Positions 35,056-46,506 of a stretch of 64,000 bases of DNA are shown in pieces. Location: contig NZ_JAIETD010000058.1 of the NCBI RefSeq assembly GCF_019745455.1, forward strand, positions 1-64,000, in the 5' to 3' direction. The stretch comes from Methylobacterium sp. (GTDB lineage Bacteria > Pseudomonadota > Alphaproteobacteria > Rhizobiales > Beijerinckiaceae). Position 1 is the first letter of the stretch. Every line of letters begins with the position of its first letter. Under the pieces are notes generated by a model. The model searched no databases. It was not told where the DNA came from and saw only the letters and a list, made by a program, of their open reading frames with translations. The translations under genes and the position numbers were made by a program.

Positions 35056-35091
35056 GAAACAGGCGGCGCTCCACCGGGCGCCGCCTGTTTC
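35056..35091 (+). terminator. Intrinsic terminator after rpmE
   Basis: Perfect 14-bp stem GAAACAGGCGGCGC (35056-35069) with GCGCCGCCTGTTTC (35078-35091) and an 8-nt loop. The T-rich side GTTTCGTTTC follows on the plus strand. The hairpin is symmetric and GAAAC lies on the other side, so it may also stop rcdA transcription from the opposite strand. Confidence 0.8.
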
Positions 35092-35236
35092 GTTTCGGGG
35101 CATGGTCGTGACTGCGTGAGAGGCTGCTGGACCGGCGATTTGCTGCTTGCGGCCCGAAAGCACATTGATCGCCAGGCGTTATTGCAAACGAAGAGCATTT
35201 TCGCGGATACACCCCGAAGATGCTCTTCGCGGAGCG

Positions 35237-35764
35237 TCAATGCGCCGTGTTGAACGAGGTGCGCAGGAGGTCCTGCTGGGCCGCCACCGGGCTCGTCCGG
35301 GCCACGGGGGTCGGCCGGTCATCGCTGATCAGTGCGTCGAGATGGAGCACCCGGGCGTGCAGCCGGCGTGCCCGGACGACGAGGTCCTGAAGCCGGGTCG
35401 GCAGCGTCGCTCCGGCATCGGCCCGCGGCAGGTCCGGCGTGGTGAGGCGGACCCGAGTCTTTTCCTGGAGCGCCTGGGCGGGACTGATTTCCCCTTCCGC
35501 CACGGCGCGCTGGACGAGGAGCCAGGAGGCGATCTGCATCAGCCGGGTGGTGAGGCGCATGCTCTCGCTGGCATAGGCCAGCGTGCCGTCTCGCGACAGC
35601 AGCCGCGACTCCTCTCGACCCTGACCATCGAGATAGGCCGCCGATTCTTCCACGAGCGCCATGCCTTCGCGGAACAGCGTCTTGAACGCTTCCGACGCGA
35701 GGTAGGTCGAACCGAAATCGACCCAATCGCGCTCGTCCCGGAAGGTGACGTCGAACCCGTTCAT
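35237..35764 (-). CDS. rcdA: RcdA (DUF1465), regulator of CtrA degradation
   Basis: A 175-aa helical protein. The blocks ASEAFKTLFREGMALVEESAAYLDG and YASESMRLTTRLMQIASWLLVQRAV match the DUF1465/RcdA family. In Caulobacter RcdA is an adaptor that, with CpdR and PopA, directs ClpXP to degrade the cell-cycle regulator CtrA. The C-terminal 35 residues are low-complexity and probably disordered, as expected for the family. It is next to, and converges with, rpmE. Confidence 0.85.
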   Translation of the reverse strand: MNGFDVTFRDERDWVDFGSTYLASEAFKTLFREGMALVEESAAYLDGQGREESRLLSRDGTLAYASESMRLTTRLMQIASWLLVQRAVAEGEISPAQALQEKTRVRLTTPDLPRADAGATLPTRLQDLVVRARRLHARVLHLDALISDDRPTPVARTSPVAAQQDLLRTSFNTAH

Positions 35765-36324
35765 GATGCCTCCTGTGCCGCCGCCGGATCGCTTGTGTTC
35801 CCAACTGGAACGCGAAAGCTGCGTTGGCCTCTCTCTGGCAAACCTAACGCCGAATCCGACCGGGCGCCCCGTTGACCATGGATTAACCTTAATAGCTGCG
35901 TCGCGGCCCCAAAGGACTCTCCGGGCTCTGGTTCGGTCCTCCTTACCAACGCGACGATGCGATCGGCGAGGACTTCAATCGCGAAGGGCTTCGTCACCAC
36001 ATGCTTCCCCGGCTCGCGCCGGCCGCTACCGATCAAGGCCTTCGAGGCGTAGCCGGTGATGAAGAGGACCTTCACCCCAGGCCGGACACTCCTTCCGGCA
36101 TCGGTGAACGGGGGTCCGTTCATGGCCCAAGGCCACCCGACATCGGTGACCAGAAGGTCCAAACGCGCGTCCGCTCGCAGGACCTCGAGCCCCGTCGGCC
36201 CGTCCGGGGCCTCGACCTGGTGGTAGCCGAGATCCTCCAGGACCTCCGTGACCAGCTTGCACGCCGTCGGCTCGTCGTCGACCATCACGTCCATTATCCG
36301 GACGACGGTCGGACCGTCGATCAT
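35761..36324 (-). pseudogene. Receiver-domain protein or remnant of a hybrid histidine kinase
   Basis: Residues around VMVDDEPTACKLVTEVLEDLGYHQVEAPDG, LLVTDVG (phospho-acceptor Asp), VKVLFITGYASKA and HVVTKPFAIEVLADRI are a clear CheY-like receiver of the kind found at the C-terminus of rhizobial hybrid kinases. No kinase domain precedes it: upstream on this strand the frame runs into sequence antisense to another gene fragment. An ATG at 36324 (MIDGPTVVRIMDV) could start a free receiver. The GWPWAMNG loop looks altered from the usual GLPGGMNG. The long tail after the receiver is unconserved. I read it as a decayed remnant, but a stand-alone receiver is possible. Confidence 0.5.
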
Positions 36325-36348
36325 GAGCGGCTCGGACGCACCCCGTGG

Positions 36349-36681
36349 ACACTGACCGGGCCGGCCGTTCAGAACAAGCCGGACATCTACGTTCGCAACG
36401 AGCGGCAGGTGAACGTGCTGGAGACGCAGCATCGAAGCGGACTCGACTTCGTCGCGTTCGGCGGGGCGACCGTCGGCCGCATCGCCGAGCGCCACCTGCT
36501 GGATGAACCTTTCGCGCGCGGAGCGCAGAAGTCAGTCTTCAAGCTCGGCGGCTCGCCCGTTGCCGTCTTCGGCGAGCAGGGCGCTGGGCAGCCTGCCGAC
36601 GATATCCTGGCCCACACGCCCCAAGGCATGGAGATCTTCGTGCGCCCTGGCCAGCCAATGGCCACACGCTTCGGGAACTGA
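36349..36681 (+). pseudogene. C-terminal fragment resembling phosphatidylserine decarboxylase
   Basis: In the plus frame the protein reads NKPDIYVRNERQVNVLETQH, then FKLGGSPVAVFGEQGAGQPADDILAHTPQGMEIFVRPGQPMA. The pattern NER-x-x-V-L-x-T-x-H plus F-x-x-GGS-x-V-x-x-F, followed by a late R-x-G-x-x segment, resembles the C-terminus of the phosphatidylserine decarboxylase family, where the GGS serine would become the pyruvoyl group. The N-terminal two thirds are absent; upstream codons are antisense to the receiver remnant. It ends at TGA 36679-36681. Assignment is by memory of motifs, hence modest confidence. Confidence 0.45.
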
Positions 36682-37173
36682 CGCCTCACGTCCGGAGGTG
36701 CCGGCTGAGCGGGTCCTGGGCTATGGGCTCGGCGCTCCTCGACGCGATAGTTTAGAGCGAGCGCGACGCTTTCCAGTGGCCGAACGCGCCGGCGACAAAA
36801 AATGCCGCCCTTTCGAGGCGGCATGGAATGAGTCGATAGGAGGCATCGAGCGAGCAGATCGAAATTCGGCTCCACGTCCAAGTCACTGGACGCATGGGCA
36901 CCCTTCCCGATCATGGTTAAGGTCGAGTTAATAGCCAGAGATTCCTCTCCCGTGGCCGCCTTCGCCGAGAAAAGCGGAGCCTTCTCTGGGGAGGCCGCCA
37001 CGGCCGAAATCGCATTGACTTGAACCCCCCTGTCGGCCATAAGCCGCGCCATCGCGATGCCGCGCCCTTCTGGGCGCTGTTCGCGCTTGCAGACAGATTC
37101 TTGAGCAGTTCGAGGATGTCGCGCGTGGCCTGACGGTCCGCCGCACCGGATCTGTTCTTTCGGAGAACGCGCG
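36682..37173. other. Intergenic region upstream of rpmH
   Basis: 492 bp. No gene is convincing. An open minus-strand frame runs 37052 to 36387 but passes through a terminator-like hairpin and through the pseudogene region, so I do not call it. The rpmH promoter should lie in the last 100-150 bp; an apparent ribosome site, CGGAGAACGCGCG, precedes rpmH. Confidence 0.45.
36797..36824 (-). terminator. Minus-strand intrinsic terminator with no assigned gene
   Basis: Stem ATGCCGCC (36802-36809) with GGCGGCAT (36817-36824), 7-nt loop. Read on the minus strand it ends in a run of six T (complement of 36797-36802). The plus strand has no T-run. It would end a minus-strand transcript arising between here and rpmH. 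Confidence 0.65.
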
Positions 37174-37308
37174 ATGAAAAGAACCTATCAACCCAGCAAG
37201 CTCGTTCGCAAGCGTCGCCATGGCTTCCGCGCGCGCATGGCGACTGCCGGCGGCCGTAAGGTCATCGCTGCCCGTCGCTCGCACAGCCGCAAGAAGCTTT
37301 CTGCCTGA
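37174..37308 (+). CDS. rpmH: 50S ribosomal protein L34
   Basis: A 44-aa protein beginning [20 protein letters not shown] and ending HSRKKLSA, an unmistakable L34. CGGAGAACGCGCG upstream supplies the ribosome site. It precedes rnpA by 37 bp, the arrangement found in most bacteria. Confidence 0.97.
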   Translation: MKRTYQPSKLVRKRRHGFRARMATAGGRKVIAARRSHSRKKLSA

Positions 37309-37345
37309 TCGCTTCTTGGCGTCGCGTCACCGCGATGCCTGCGAT

Positions 37346-37870
37346 ATGGACAGGACCGATGGCCCGTCGCGCGAGCCGCGCGCTGGCGGTGATCCCCGCA
37401 ACGGTGTGGTCGAGCGGACAGTGCCGACGGTCGAACGCCTGACGCGACGTGCCGACTTTCTCGCTGCCGCAGGCGGCCGGCGCTTTCACACCGAGAGATT
37501 GACGGCGCAGGGGCTCTTGCGCCCGGGCACGCTGCCGCACGGTCTTCGTATCGGTCTGACTGTCACGAAGCGGGTGGGACATGCGACCGAACGCAGCCGG
37601 ATCAAGCGGCGTCTTCGTAGCGTCATCGCAAGGGCAGCCAGCGATCTGCCCGGTTTAGCCGCCGACGTCGTCCTCGTTGTCCGTCGTCCGAGCCTCCACG
37701 CGCCCTTTGACGACCTCGTCCAGGATCTACGGCGCGCCGTGGACGCGGTGACGAAGCCGCGCGGCGAGGCCGCCACGCAAAAGCGACCGCCGCGCGCTGC
37801 CAAAGCCCTTTGCGGTGTTGCCAGACCTCCCTCCCCCGCCAATTCGTGTGACGGATCGACCGATGGGTAA
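37346..37870 (+). CDS. rnpA: Ribonuclease P protein component
   Basis: The basic protein subunit that helps the RNase P RNA cut tRNA precursors. The core includes [44 protein letters not shown] (the RNR-like basic helix) and [19 protein letters not shown]. The start at 37346 gives an N-terminal tail of about 28 residues before the core; a GTG a few codons before VERL is an alternative. The last 35 residues form a low-complexity extension. The stop overlaps the yidC start by 8 bp. Confidence 0.92.
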   Translation: MDRTDGPSREPRAGGDPRNGVVERTVPTVERLTRRADFLAAAGGRRFHTERLTAQGLLRPGTLPHGLRIGLTVTKRVGHATERSRIKRRLRSVIARAASDLPGLAADVVLVVRRPSLHAPFDDLVQDLRRAVDAVTKPRGEAATQKRPPRAAKALCGVARPPSPANSCDGSTDG

Positions 37871-39716
37871 TGACAAGACGAACATGATCGTCGCGATCGC
37901 CCTGTCGCTGGCGGTCCTGCTCGGCTGGAATTACTTCATCGCCGCGCCGCGAGTCGAACAGCAGCGCCAGGCCGCCCTTCAGGAGAAGGCCGCCCAGCAG
38001 GGTCGGACCACCGCCGGAGCCGACGGCATCCCGACGCCTGCACCGAAGGAAGGCCAGCCGTCTTCGCCGATACCCGGGACCCTTGCTGGTCCGGGACAGG
38101 CGATCGAATCCCGTGAGGGGGCGCTGGCCCGTTCGCCGCGCATCCGGATCGACACGCCGGCCCTCGCCGGATCGGTGGCCCTTAAGGGCGGCCGGATCGA
38201 CGACGTGTCGCTGAAGGGCTACCACGAGACCGTCGACGACAAGAGCCCCCGGATCGTGCTGCTCTCGCCTACCGGCAGCGCCAACCCCTATTTCGCCGAG
38301 TTCGGCTGGGTCGGGCAGAATGCCGGCCCTCTGCCCAACGGCGAGACCGTCTGGACCGCGGACGGCACCGTGCTGTCTCCGGGCACGCCCCTGACCCTGA
38401 CCTTCGACAACGGCGCCGGCCTCGTTTTCAAGCGCGTCCTCGCGGTCGACGACAAGTTCATGTTCACGGTGCGCGACGAGGTCGAGAACAAGGGCAGCGC
38501 CGCCGTCACGCTCTATCCCTACAGCCTGGTCTCTCGCTGGGGTAAGCCGACGACCCAGGGCTATTACGTGCTGCACGAGGGCCTGATCGGCGTCCTCGGT
38601 GGTGACGGCCTGCAGGAATACACCTACGACCACCTCGCCAAGGAACCGGCCTATGGCGGTCCCGCCACCAAGGGCAAGGCCTGGGCGAACGTGACTGGCG
38701 GCTTCGTCGGCATCACCGACAAGTACTGGGCCGCTGCGGCCATCCCCGACCAGGGCGAGGCCTATACCGGTGCCTTCACCGAGCGCACCGACGGCGCGAC
38801 CAAGGTCTACCAGGCGAGCGTGCGCGGCGATGGCCGCAACGTCGCCCCCGGCGCCACGATCGGCGCGACGCAGCGCCTGTTCGCCGGCGCCAAGGAAGTC
38901 AATTCGATCACCACCTACGAGAAGGATCTCGGCATCAAGCAGTTCGATCTGATGATCGACTGGGGCTGGTTCCACTTCATCACCAAGCCGATGTTCCGGG
39001 CTCTCGACTTCTTCTTCCATCTCTTCGGCAATTTCGGCGTCTCGATCCTGGTCGTGACCTTGCTGTTGAAGATCCTGTTCCTGCCGATCGCCAACAAGTC
39101 GTACAAGTCCATGGCCAAGATGAAGGCCGTGCAACCGGAGATGCTCGCCATCCGCGAGCGCTACGGCGACGACAAGATGAAGCAGCAACAGGCGATGATG
39201 GAGTTGTACAAGAAGGAGAAGATCAACCCGGTCGCCGGCTGCTGGCCGGTCCTGATCCAGATCCCGGTCTTCTTCGCCCTCTACAAGGTCCTGTTCATCA
39301 CCATCGAGATGCGGCATGCGCCGTTCTTCGGGTGGATCCAGGATCTCGCCGCGCCCGATCCGACGAGCCTTCTCAACCTGTTCGGTCTGCTCCCCTTCGC
39401 GGCGCCGGACTTCGTACACCTCGGCATCTGGCCCATCCTCATGGGCATCACGATGTTCATCCAGATGAAGATGAACCCCGCGCCGCCGGACCCGGTCCAG
39501 GCGCAGATCTTCACCTTCATGCCGATCGTGTTCACCTTCATGCTGGGCTCGTTCCCCGCCGGCCTCGTGATCTACTGGGCCTGGAACAACACCCTCTCGG
39601 TGATCCAGCAATACGTGATCATGCGCCAGAACGGCGTGAAGGTGGAACTATGGGACAACCTGAGCGGGATGTTCAAGAAGAAGCCGGTCGAAAAGGTGCC
39701 GGCGGCCAAGGGCTGA
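37863..39716 (+). CDS. yidC: Membrane protein insertase YidC
   Basis: A 617-aa insertase. N-terminal helix [19 protein letters not shown], a large periplasmic beta-domain (about residues 90-380), then the insertase core beginning [25 protein letters not shown] with [40 protein letters not shown] and the final helices before ETFPAG-like [15 protein letters not shown]. It inserts proteins alone or with SecYEG. The start at 37863 overlaps the rnpA stop. The short yidD gene often found between rnpA and yidC is absent. Confidence 0.96.
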   Translation: MGNDKTNMIVAIALSLAVLLGWNYFIAAPRVEQQRQAALQEKAAQQGRTTAGADGIPTPAPKEGQPSSPIPGTLAGPGQAIESREGALARSPRIRIDTPALAGSVALKGGRIDDVSLKGYHETVDDKSPRIVLLSPTGSANPYFAEFGWVGQNAGPLPNGETVWTADGTVLSPGTPLTLTFDNGAGLVFKRVLAVDDKFMFTVRDEVENKGSAAVTLYPYSLVSRWGKPTTQGYYVLHEGLIGVLGGDGLQEYTYDHLAKEPAYGGPATKGKAWANVTGGFVGITDKYWAAAAIPDQGEAYTGAFTERTDGATKVYQASVRGDGRNVAPGATIGATQRLFAGAKEVNSITTYEKDLGIKQFDLMIDWGWFHFITKPMFRALDFFFHLFGNFGVSILVVTLLLKILFLPIANKSYKSMAKMKAVQPEMLAIRERYGDDKMKQQQAMMELYKKEKINPVAGCWPVLIQIPVFFALYKVLFITIEMRHAPFFGWIQDLAAPDPTSLLNLFGLLPFAAPDFVHLGIWPILMGITMFIQMKMNPAPPDPVQAQIFTFMPIVFTFMLGSFPAGLVIYWAWNNTLSVIQQYVIMRQNGVKVELWDNLSGMFKKKPVEKVPAAKG

Positions 39717-39814
39717 GCGGCGCATCGCCCGGTCGATCCGGCGAGCCGCGCTCGTCTCTCTGGCCGAAGGGTCAGGGGGATACCCCAAGCCCGAGCCGAT
39801 CAACTGGAGAGCGG

Positions 39815-40465
39815 ATGTCCCAAGCCGAAGACGATGCGGCCCTGCTGGAGGCCGGCCGCCTGCTGTTTGCCGGCAATGCCGACTTCCTTTCATCCGCCCC
39901 CACGGTGGAGGCGCTCCCGCCGATGAAGGGCGTCGAGATCGCATTCGCCGGCCGCTCCAACGTAGGCAAATCGAGTCTCGTGAACGCCTTGACCGGGCGA
40001 AACACCCTGGCGCGGACCTCCCACACACCGGGCCGCACTCAGCAGCTCAACTTCTTCGATATCGGCGGGCGGCTCACACTCGTGGACATGCCCGGCTACG
40101 GCTACGCCAAGGTCGAGAAGGCCAAGGTCGAGGCCTGGACCGACCTGATCCACGATTACCTCAAGGGCAGAGCCAACCTTGCGCGGGTCTTCATGCTGAT
40201 CGACAGCCGGCATGGCCTGAAGAGCATCGACACCGACGTGCTCGACGGCCTCGACAAGGCAGCGGTGAGCTACCAGATCGTGCTGACCAAGGGCGACGCC
40301 CTCAAGAAATCCGAGATCGCAGCGCGCATCGCCTCGACGCAGGCCGCCCTAGCCAAGCGCCCGGCCGCCTATCCGGAGATCCTGATCACATCGAGCCGCG
40401 ACGATAGCGGCGTGCCGGAACTGCGCGCCAGCGTGGCGCGACTGCTCGCGGAGCGCGGCGCATGA
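39815..40465 (+). CDS. engB: Ribosome-biogenesis GTPase YihA/EngB
   Basis: A 216-aa GTPase of the TrmE-Era-EngA group needed for 50S assembly. G1 is GRSNVGKSS at 46-54, the switch region has TSHTPGRTQQLNFF, G3 is DMPGYGYAKV from 91, G4 is TKGDALKK near 158 and G5 is TSSRDDSG. Start MSQAEDDAALLEAG at 39815. It follows yidC by 98 bp and its TGA overlaps the DUF423 start (ATGA). Confidence 0.94.
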   Translation: MSQAEDDAALLEAGRLLFAGNADFLSSAPTVEALPPMKGVEIAFAGRSNVGKSSLVNALTGRNTLARTSHTPGRTQQLNFFDIGGRLTLVDMPGYGYAKVEKAKVEAWTDLIHDYLKGRANLARVFMLIDSRHGLKSIDTDVLDGLDKAAVSYQIVLTKGDALKKSEIAARIASTQAALAKRPAAYPEILITSSRDDSGVPELRASVARLLAERGA

Positions 40466-40839
40466 GGCTGGCCCTCCCCGACCGCCTCATCCTGGCGCTC
40501 GGAGCCCTCGCCGGCCTGCTCGGCGTCCTGGCGAGCGCCGCCGCAGCCCATGGCGGCGGAACCGACTCGCTCAAGACCGCCGCACAGTTCCTGCTGTTTC
40601 ACGCGCCGGTTCTGATCGGACTTGCGGCGCTGATCGCGACGGGCGCGGTCCACCGCGGGCTGACTCGCGTGTCGGGAGCCGCCATCCTGATCGGCCTCGC
40701 CCTATTCTGCGGCGACCTCGCCTTGCGGGCCCTGGCGGCGACCTCGCTCTTCCCGATGGCGGCGCCGGCGGGCGGCATCGTGCTGATGCTGGGCTGGCTC
40801 ATCGCCGCGGCGACGGCCTTTGTCAGAGTGCGGGTGTGA
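40462..40839 (+). CDS. DUF423 family membrane protein
   Basis: A 125-aa protein with four predicted helices. The AAAHGG motif near residues 26-32, FHAPVLIGLAAL, and FCGDLALRALAAT are the standard DUF423 (YgdD-like) pattern. Role unknown. Overlaps engB by 4 bp, so co-translated with it. Confidence 0.85.
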   Translation: MRLALPDRLILALGALAGLLGVLASAAAAHGGGTDSLKTAAQFLLFHAPVLIGLAALIATGAVHRGLTRVSGAAILIGLALFCGDLALRALAATSLFPMAAPAGGIVLMLGWLIAAATAFVRVRV

Positions 40840-41067
40840 ACAAGATCCAGAACGAGCGGACGACGCTGCTGGCCACTGCTCTCAACACGGCCGCAACTCC
40901 TGCTTCACCGTCGGCATCGCGACGCCGATTGCTGCGTAAGTCTACAATCTAGGCAACCTGTAGACCGTCCTTGACCCCTACATCCTGGCATTCGGCGTGC
41001 TCGGTTGGCTTTCGGCAGCCATCTTCCTACATCTTATGGCACGGCATACCTCGAAAAGGCTCCTGCC

Positions 41068-41196
41068 ATGAACGGCCTTGCGATTTTCGCCTTCGTCATC
41101 ATGCCGATCATCGTCGTCACAATCGGATATGTAGCAGTCCGTTTGCATGAGGCGTCGATCGATCGTTACCTGCAAAAGGAACGATCCGAAGCTTAG
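41068..41196 (+). CDS. Possible small membrane protein (42 aa)
   Basis: ATG at 41068 gives a peptide with one hydrophobic helix, LAIFAFVIMPIIVVTIGYVAV, followed by a charged tail RLHEASIDRYLQKERSEA. An AAAGG sequence lies ten bases upstream. An in-frame extension to 41005 is less likely. No family recognised. The helix-plus-charged-tail layout makes a real small protein plausible. Confidence 0.45.
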   Translation: MNGLAIFAFVIMPIIVVTIGYVAVRLHEASIDRYLQKERSEA

Positions 41197-41227
41197 AAAA
41201 CCTGCGGACCCCTATCACCCTAGCCGC

Positions 41228-42667
41228 CTACGGCATCACCGGCGGGTGGTAGGTCAGCGTGAAGGCGAGGGCCCAGAGCAGGAACAGCACCACGGGCAGG
41301 TGGATCAGCATCTGGAGGAAGCTGAAACCGACGATGTCTCGCGCCTTAAGGCCGAGGATGCCGAGAAGCGGCAGCATCCAGAACGGGTTGATGAGGTTCG
41401 GCAGCGCCTCGGCCGCGTTGTAGATCATCACGGCCCAGCCGAGATGGACCTTGAGCTCGTTTGCCGCCTGCATGACGTAGGGCGCTTCCAGCAGCCACTT
41501 GCCGCCGCCGGAGGGCACGAAGAAGCCGAGCACCGCCGAGTACACGCCCATCGAAATCGGGAAGCTGCCCGTGGTGTTCAGGCTGACGAAAGCGTGGGTG
41601 ATGAGGTCCGAGACCGAGGTGCCGCCCGCGTTCTTCGCCCCTGTCAGCATCGCGCTGATCGCCGCATAGAGCGGGAACTGGATCAGCACTCCTGCGGTGG
41701 CCGGCACGGCCCTGGTGACGGCGTTCAGGAAACGCCTGGGGCGCCAGTGCAGCAGGAGGCCGAGGGTGAGGAACAGCAGGTTGTAGGTGTTGAGATTGGA
41801 GATCGCGGTGATCCAGGATTGGCGCGCGAATTCCTGAACGATCCAGCCGCCGGCCAGCACGACGAGGAGGATCGTCAGGACCGGCCAATGTTCGAGCCAC
41901 TCGCCCGGCTGGGCGGGCCGCTCCAGTGTCTGCTCCTCCCGCGAAACGTCGAGGCCGAGATCCTGTGCGGTCACCGCCGTGGAAGGGGCCGGGGCAGAGG
42001 CCACCGCGATCACCACCGAGATCACGAACAGCACCAGGGCCACGAACATCGACTGCCATAGGAAGATGGTCTCGCTGAACGGGATCACGCCGGTGATCGG
42101 CAGAAGGCTCGGCGGCAGGCTCTTCGGGTTTGCCTGGAGCTGGGCGGCCGAGGAGGACAGGCCCATCGCCCAGGTGGCGCCGAGGCCGAGATAGGCTGCG
42201 GCACCCGCCGCCCGGTAATCCATGCGCAGGTCCTCGCGGCGTGCAAGCGCCCTCGCGAGAAGGCCGCCGAAGATCAGGCTCAGGCCCCAGCTCAGGAACG
42301 AGGACAGCATGGTTGCCGCGGCCACGAGGCCGACCGCGCTGCGGCCGGTCTTCGGCACCTGTGCCAATCTGTCGATCAGCGCCTGCACGGGGGGCGCCGT
42401 CGCCACGACGTAGCCGCCAATCGTGACGAAAGCCATCTGCATGGTGAAGGGGATCAGGCTCCAGAACCCGTCCCCGAAGGTCTTGGCCACCGCCATCGCT
42501 GAGGCCCCGTTGGCGAGAGCCCCGAGCGCGACGACGACCACCGCGATCGCCACGAAAATGAAGGCATCGGGGAACCACCGCTCGGCCCATGCCGTGAAGC
42601 GGATGCCGAGGAGCGCGAGCGCTCCGTCGGTCGCCGGCTCTTTCCGGAGCGGTTCTGGCGATGGCAT
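41228..42667 (-). CDS. atoE: Short-chain fatty acid carrier, AtoE family
   Basis: A 479-aa inner-membrane transporter with about eleven helices. AtoE-type blocks include WFPDAFIFVAIAVVVVALG, MLSSFLSWGLSLIFGGLLAR, FVPSGGGKWLLEAPYVMQAA and NPFWMLPLLGILGLKARDIVGF. In E. coli AtoE takes up short-chain fatty acids such as acetoacetate and butyrate; the exact substrate here is not shown. No ato catabolic gene lies beside it. The ribosome site GAGGGAGA falls in one arm of an upstream inverted repeat. Confidence 0.88.
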   Translation of the reverse strand: MPSPEPLRKEPATDGALALLGIRFTAWAERWFPDAFIFVAIAVVVVALGALANGASAMAVAKTFGDGFWSLIPFTMQMAFVTIGGYVVATAPPVQALIDRLAQVPKTGRSAVGLVAAATMLSSFLSWGLSLIFGGLLARALARREDLRMDYRAAGAAAYLGLGATWAMGLSSSAAQLQANPKSLPPSLLPITGVIPFSETIFLWQSMFVALVLFVISVVIAVASAPAPSTAVTAQDLGLDVSREEQTLERPAQPGEWLEHWPVLTILLVVLAGGWIVQEFARQSWITAISNLNTYNLLFLTLGLLLHWRPRRFLNAVTRAVPATAGVLIQFPLYAAISAMLTGAKNAGGTSVSDLITHAFVSLNTTGSFPISMGVYSAVLGFFVPSGGGKWLLEAPYVMQAANELKVHLGWAVMIYNAAEALPNLINPFWMLPLLGILGLKARDIVGFSFLQMLIHLPVVLFLLWALAFTLTYHPPVMP

Positions 42668-42674
42668 GACGTCT

Positions 42675-42712
42675 CCCTCTGGCGCCGGCCGCGTTCCGCC
42701 GACGCCAGAGGG
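42675..42712 (-). promoter_or_regulatory. Inverted repeat covering the atoE ribosome-binding site
   Basis: CCCTCTGGCG (42675-42684) and CGCCAGAGGG (42703-42712) are perfect 10-bp arms with an 18-nt GC-rich loop. On the minus strand the distal arm is CGCCAGAGGG, and its GAGGG is directly followed by AGACGTC and the atoE ATG, so the ribosome site would be buried in the stem. No T-run follows, so it is not a simple clpB terminator. Confidence 0.45.
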
Positions 42713-42783
42713 ATGTCGCTCAAAGTTCGGCAGCGCTCAAGCACCTTTCGAGGGGCGCCCGCGCCGCCGTGTCATGGCTCCGC

Positions 42784-45414
<2,631 letters not shown>

Positions 45415-45535
45415 GCGCAGTGCTTCCCCTCTTCGACCCGTCCCGCCCGCCTCTGGCAGCGCCGAACTGGTCAAGGTGTCGTCCTCCGGCCTTTGCCGCG
45501 AGTGACCCCGGCGCCATGCCGGCCGCCGGTGACCG

Positions 45536-45565
45536 AGATGTGGTGTTGTAAATTCGCACCACAAG
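45536..45565 (-). promoter_or_regulatory. Possible RpoH (sigma-32) promoter of clpB
   Basis: On the minus strand, CTTGTG at about 45560-45565 is followed after 17 nt by CACATCT (45536-45542). This compares with CTTGAA-N17-CYTATNT, the alphaproteobacterial sigma-32 consensus as I recall it; the -10 match is partial. GTGGTG/CACCAC symmetry overlaps it. clpB is a classical RpoH target. Confidence 0.35.
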
Positions 45566-45628
45566 GGGTCGCGGCCTTCGATCGTCGAGGACTTGCAGAA
45601 CCCGCGATTTCACGGTCAGGCTGAACCC

Positions 45629-46402
45629 ATGACGACCCTGACCCTCGACACCCTCTACCGCTACCCCGTGAAGGGCCTGAGCCCGGAAACGATCCGCGAG
45701 GCGGCGCTGACGCCGAACGATTATTTTCCGGGCGACCGCCTCTTCGCCATCGAGAACGGCCCTTCCGGCTTCGACCCGCTGCAGCCTCGGCATCAGCCCA
45801 AGATCAAGTACCTGATGCTGATGCGTGACGAGGCCCTCGCCCGCCTCGATACCCGCTTCGACGAGGCCGCCGGTGTGCTGACCATCCGGCACGAGGGCGC
45901 GTTGGCGGTCGAGGCCGACCTTGCGAGTCCCGAAGGATGCCGGAGTGTGGAGGGTTTTCTGAAGAGCTACATGGCCGATTCGCTGCGCGGGGAGCCTCGC
46001 CTGCTCACGGCGCCCTCCGGCTATCGGTTCACGGATTCGCCTCGGGGCTACGTGTCCCTCGTCAATCTGGCCAGCGTGACGGCCCTTGAAGGCATGACCG
46101 GCGCCGCCGTCGACCCCTTGCGCTTCCGGGCCAATCTCTACGTCACCGGGCTCGAACCCTGGGCCGAGCTCGACCTCGTCGACCGCATCCTCGCCGGAGC
46201 CGACGGCCTGCGCCTGCGGATCATCTCGCGCACGGTACGGTGCGCTGCCACAAACGTCGACCCCGCCACGGGCATCCGAGACCTCTCCATCCCGCGCACG
46301 CTCCATGCCCATCTCGGTCACGCCGATTGCGGCGTCTATGCCGAGGTGCTCGAAGGGGGGCGTGCAGCGATTGGCGACAGACTGACTTTTGGGCCGACAT
46401 GA
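45629..46402 (+). CDS. MOSC domain protein
   Basis: A 257-aa protein with the N-terminal beta-barrel (LYRYPVKGLSPETI) and the MOSC domain (RFRANLYVTGLEPWAELDL, VRCAATNVDPATGIRDLSIPR, DCGVYAEVLEGG). The Cys of VRCAATNVD is the conserved residue thought to handle sulfur or bind Mo cofactor. Related proteins (YiiM, YcbX, mARC) reduce N-hydroxylated compounds; the actual substrate is unknown. Divergent from clpB. Start MTTLTL at 45629. Confidence 0.88.
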   Translation: MTTLTLDTLYRYPVKGLSPETIREAALTPNDYFPGDRLFAIENGPSGFDPLQPRHQPKIKYLMLMRDEALARLDTRFDEAAGVLTIRHEGALAVEADLASPEGCRSVEGFLKSYMADSLRGEPRLLTAPSGYRFTDSPRGYVSLVNLASVTALEGMTGAAVDPLRFRANLYVTGLEPWAELDLVDRILAGADGLRLRIISRTVRCAATNVDPATGIRDLSIPRTLHAHLGHADCGVYAEVLEGGRAAIGDRLTFGPT

Positions 46403-46506
46403 CCAAAGGTTCTGAATGTCCGCCTGGGTCTTCCCGCCGCAGCACAAGAATTGTCATTTATTAAAGGCCGTCTGTCATCGTCTCGCCAAGAGTCGCGGAT
46501 TTGACG

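Noticed and set aside
36387..37052. Minus-strand ORF of 221 aa upstream of rpmH
   Set aside because: It runs through a terminator hairpin and through two gene remnants, and no family pattern was recognised.
37623..39611. Minus-strand ORF of 662 aa
   Set aside because: Antisense to yidC and rnpA; no signal, helix pattern or motif.
37174..39716. Replication origin near rpmH-rnpA-yidC
   Set aside because: In many bacteria this block lies by dnaA and oriC, but no dnaA gene, DnaA-box cluster or AT-rich unwinding region was seen, and in rhizobia the block is commonly away from the origin.
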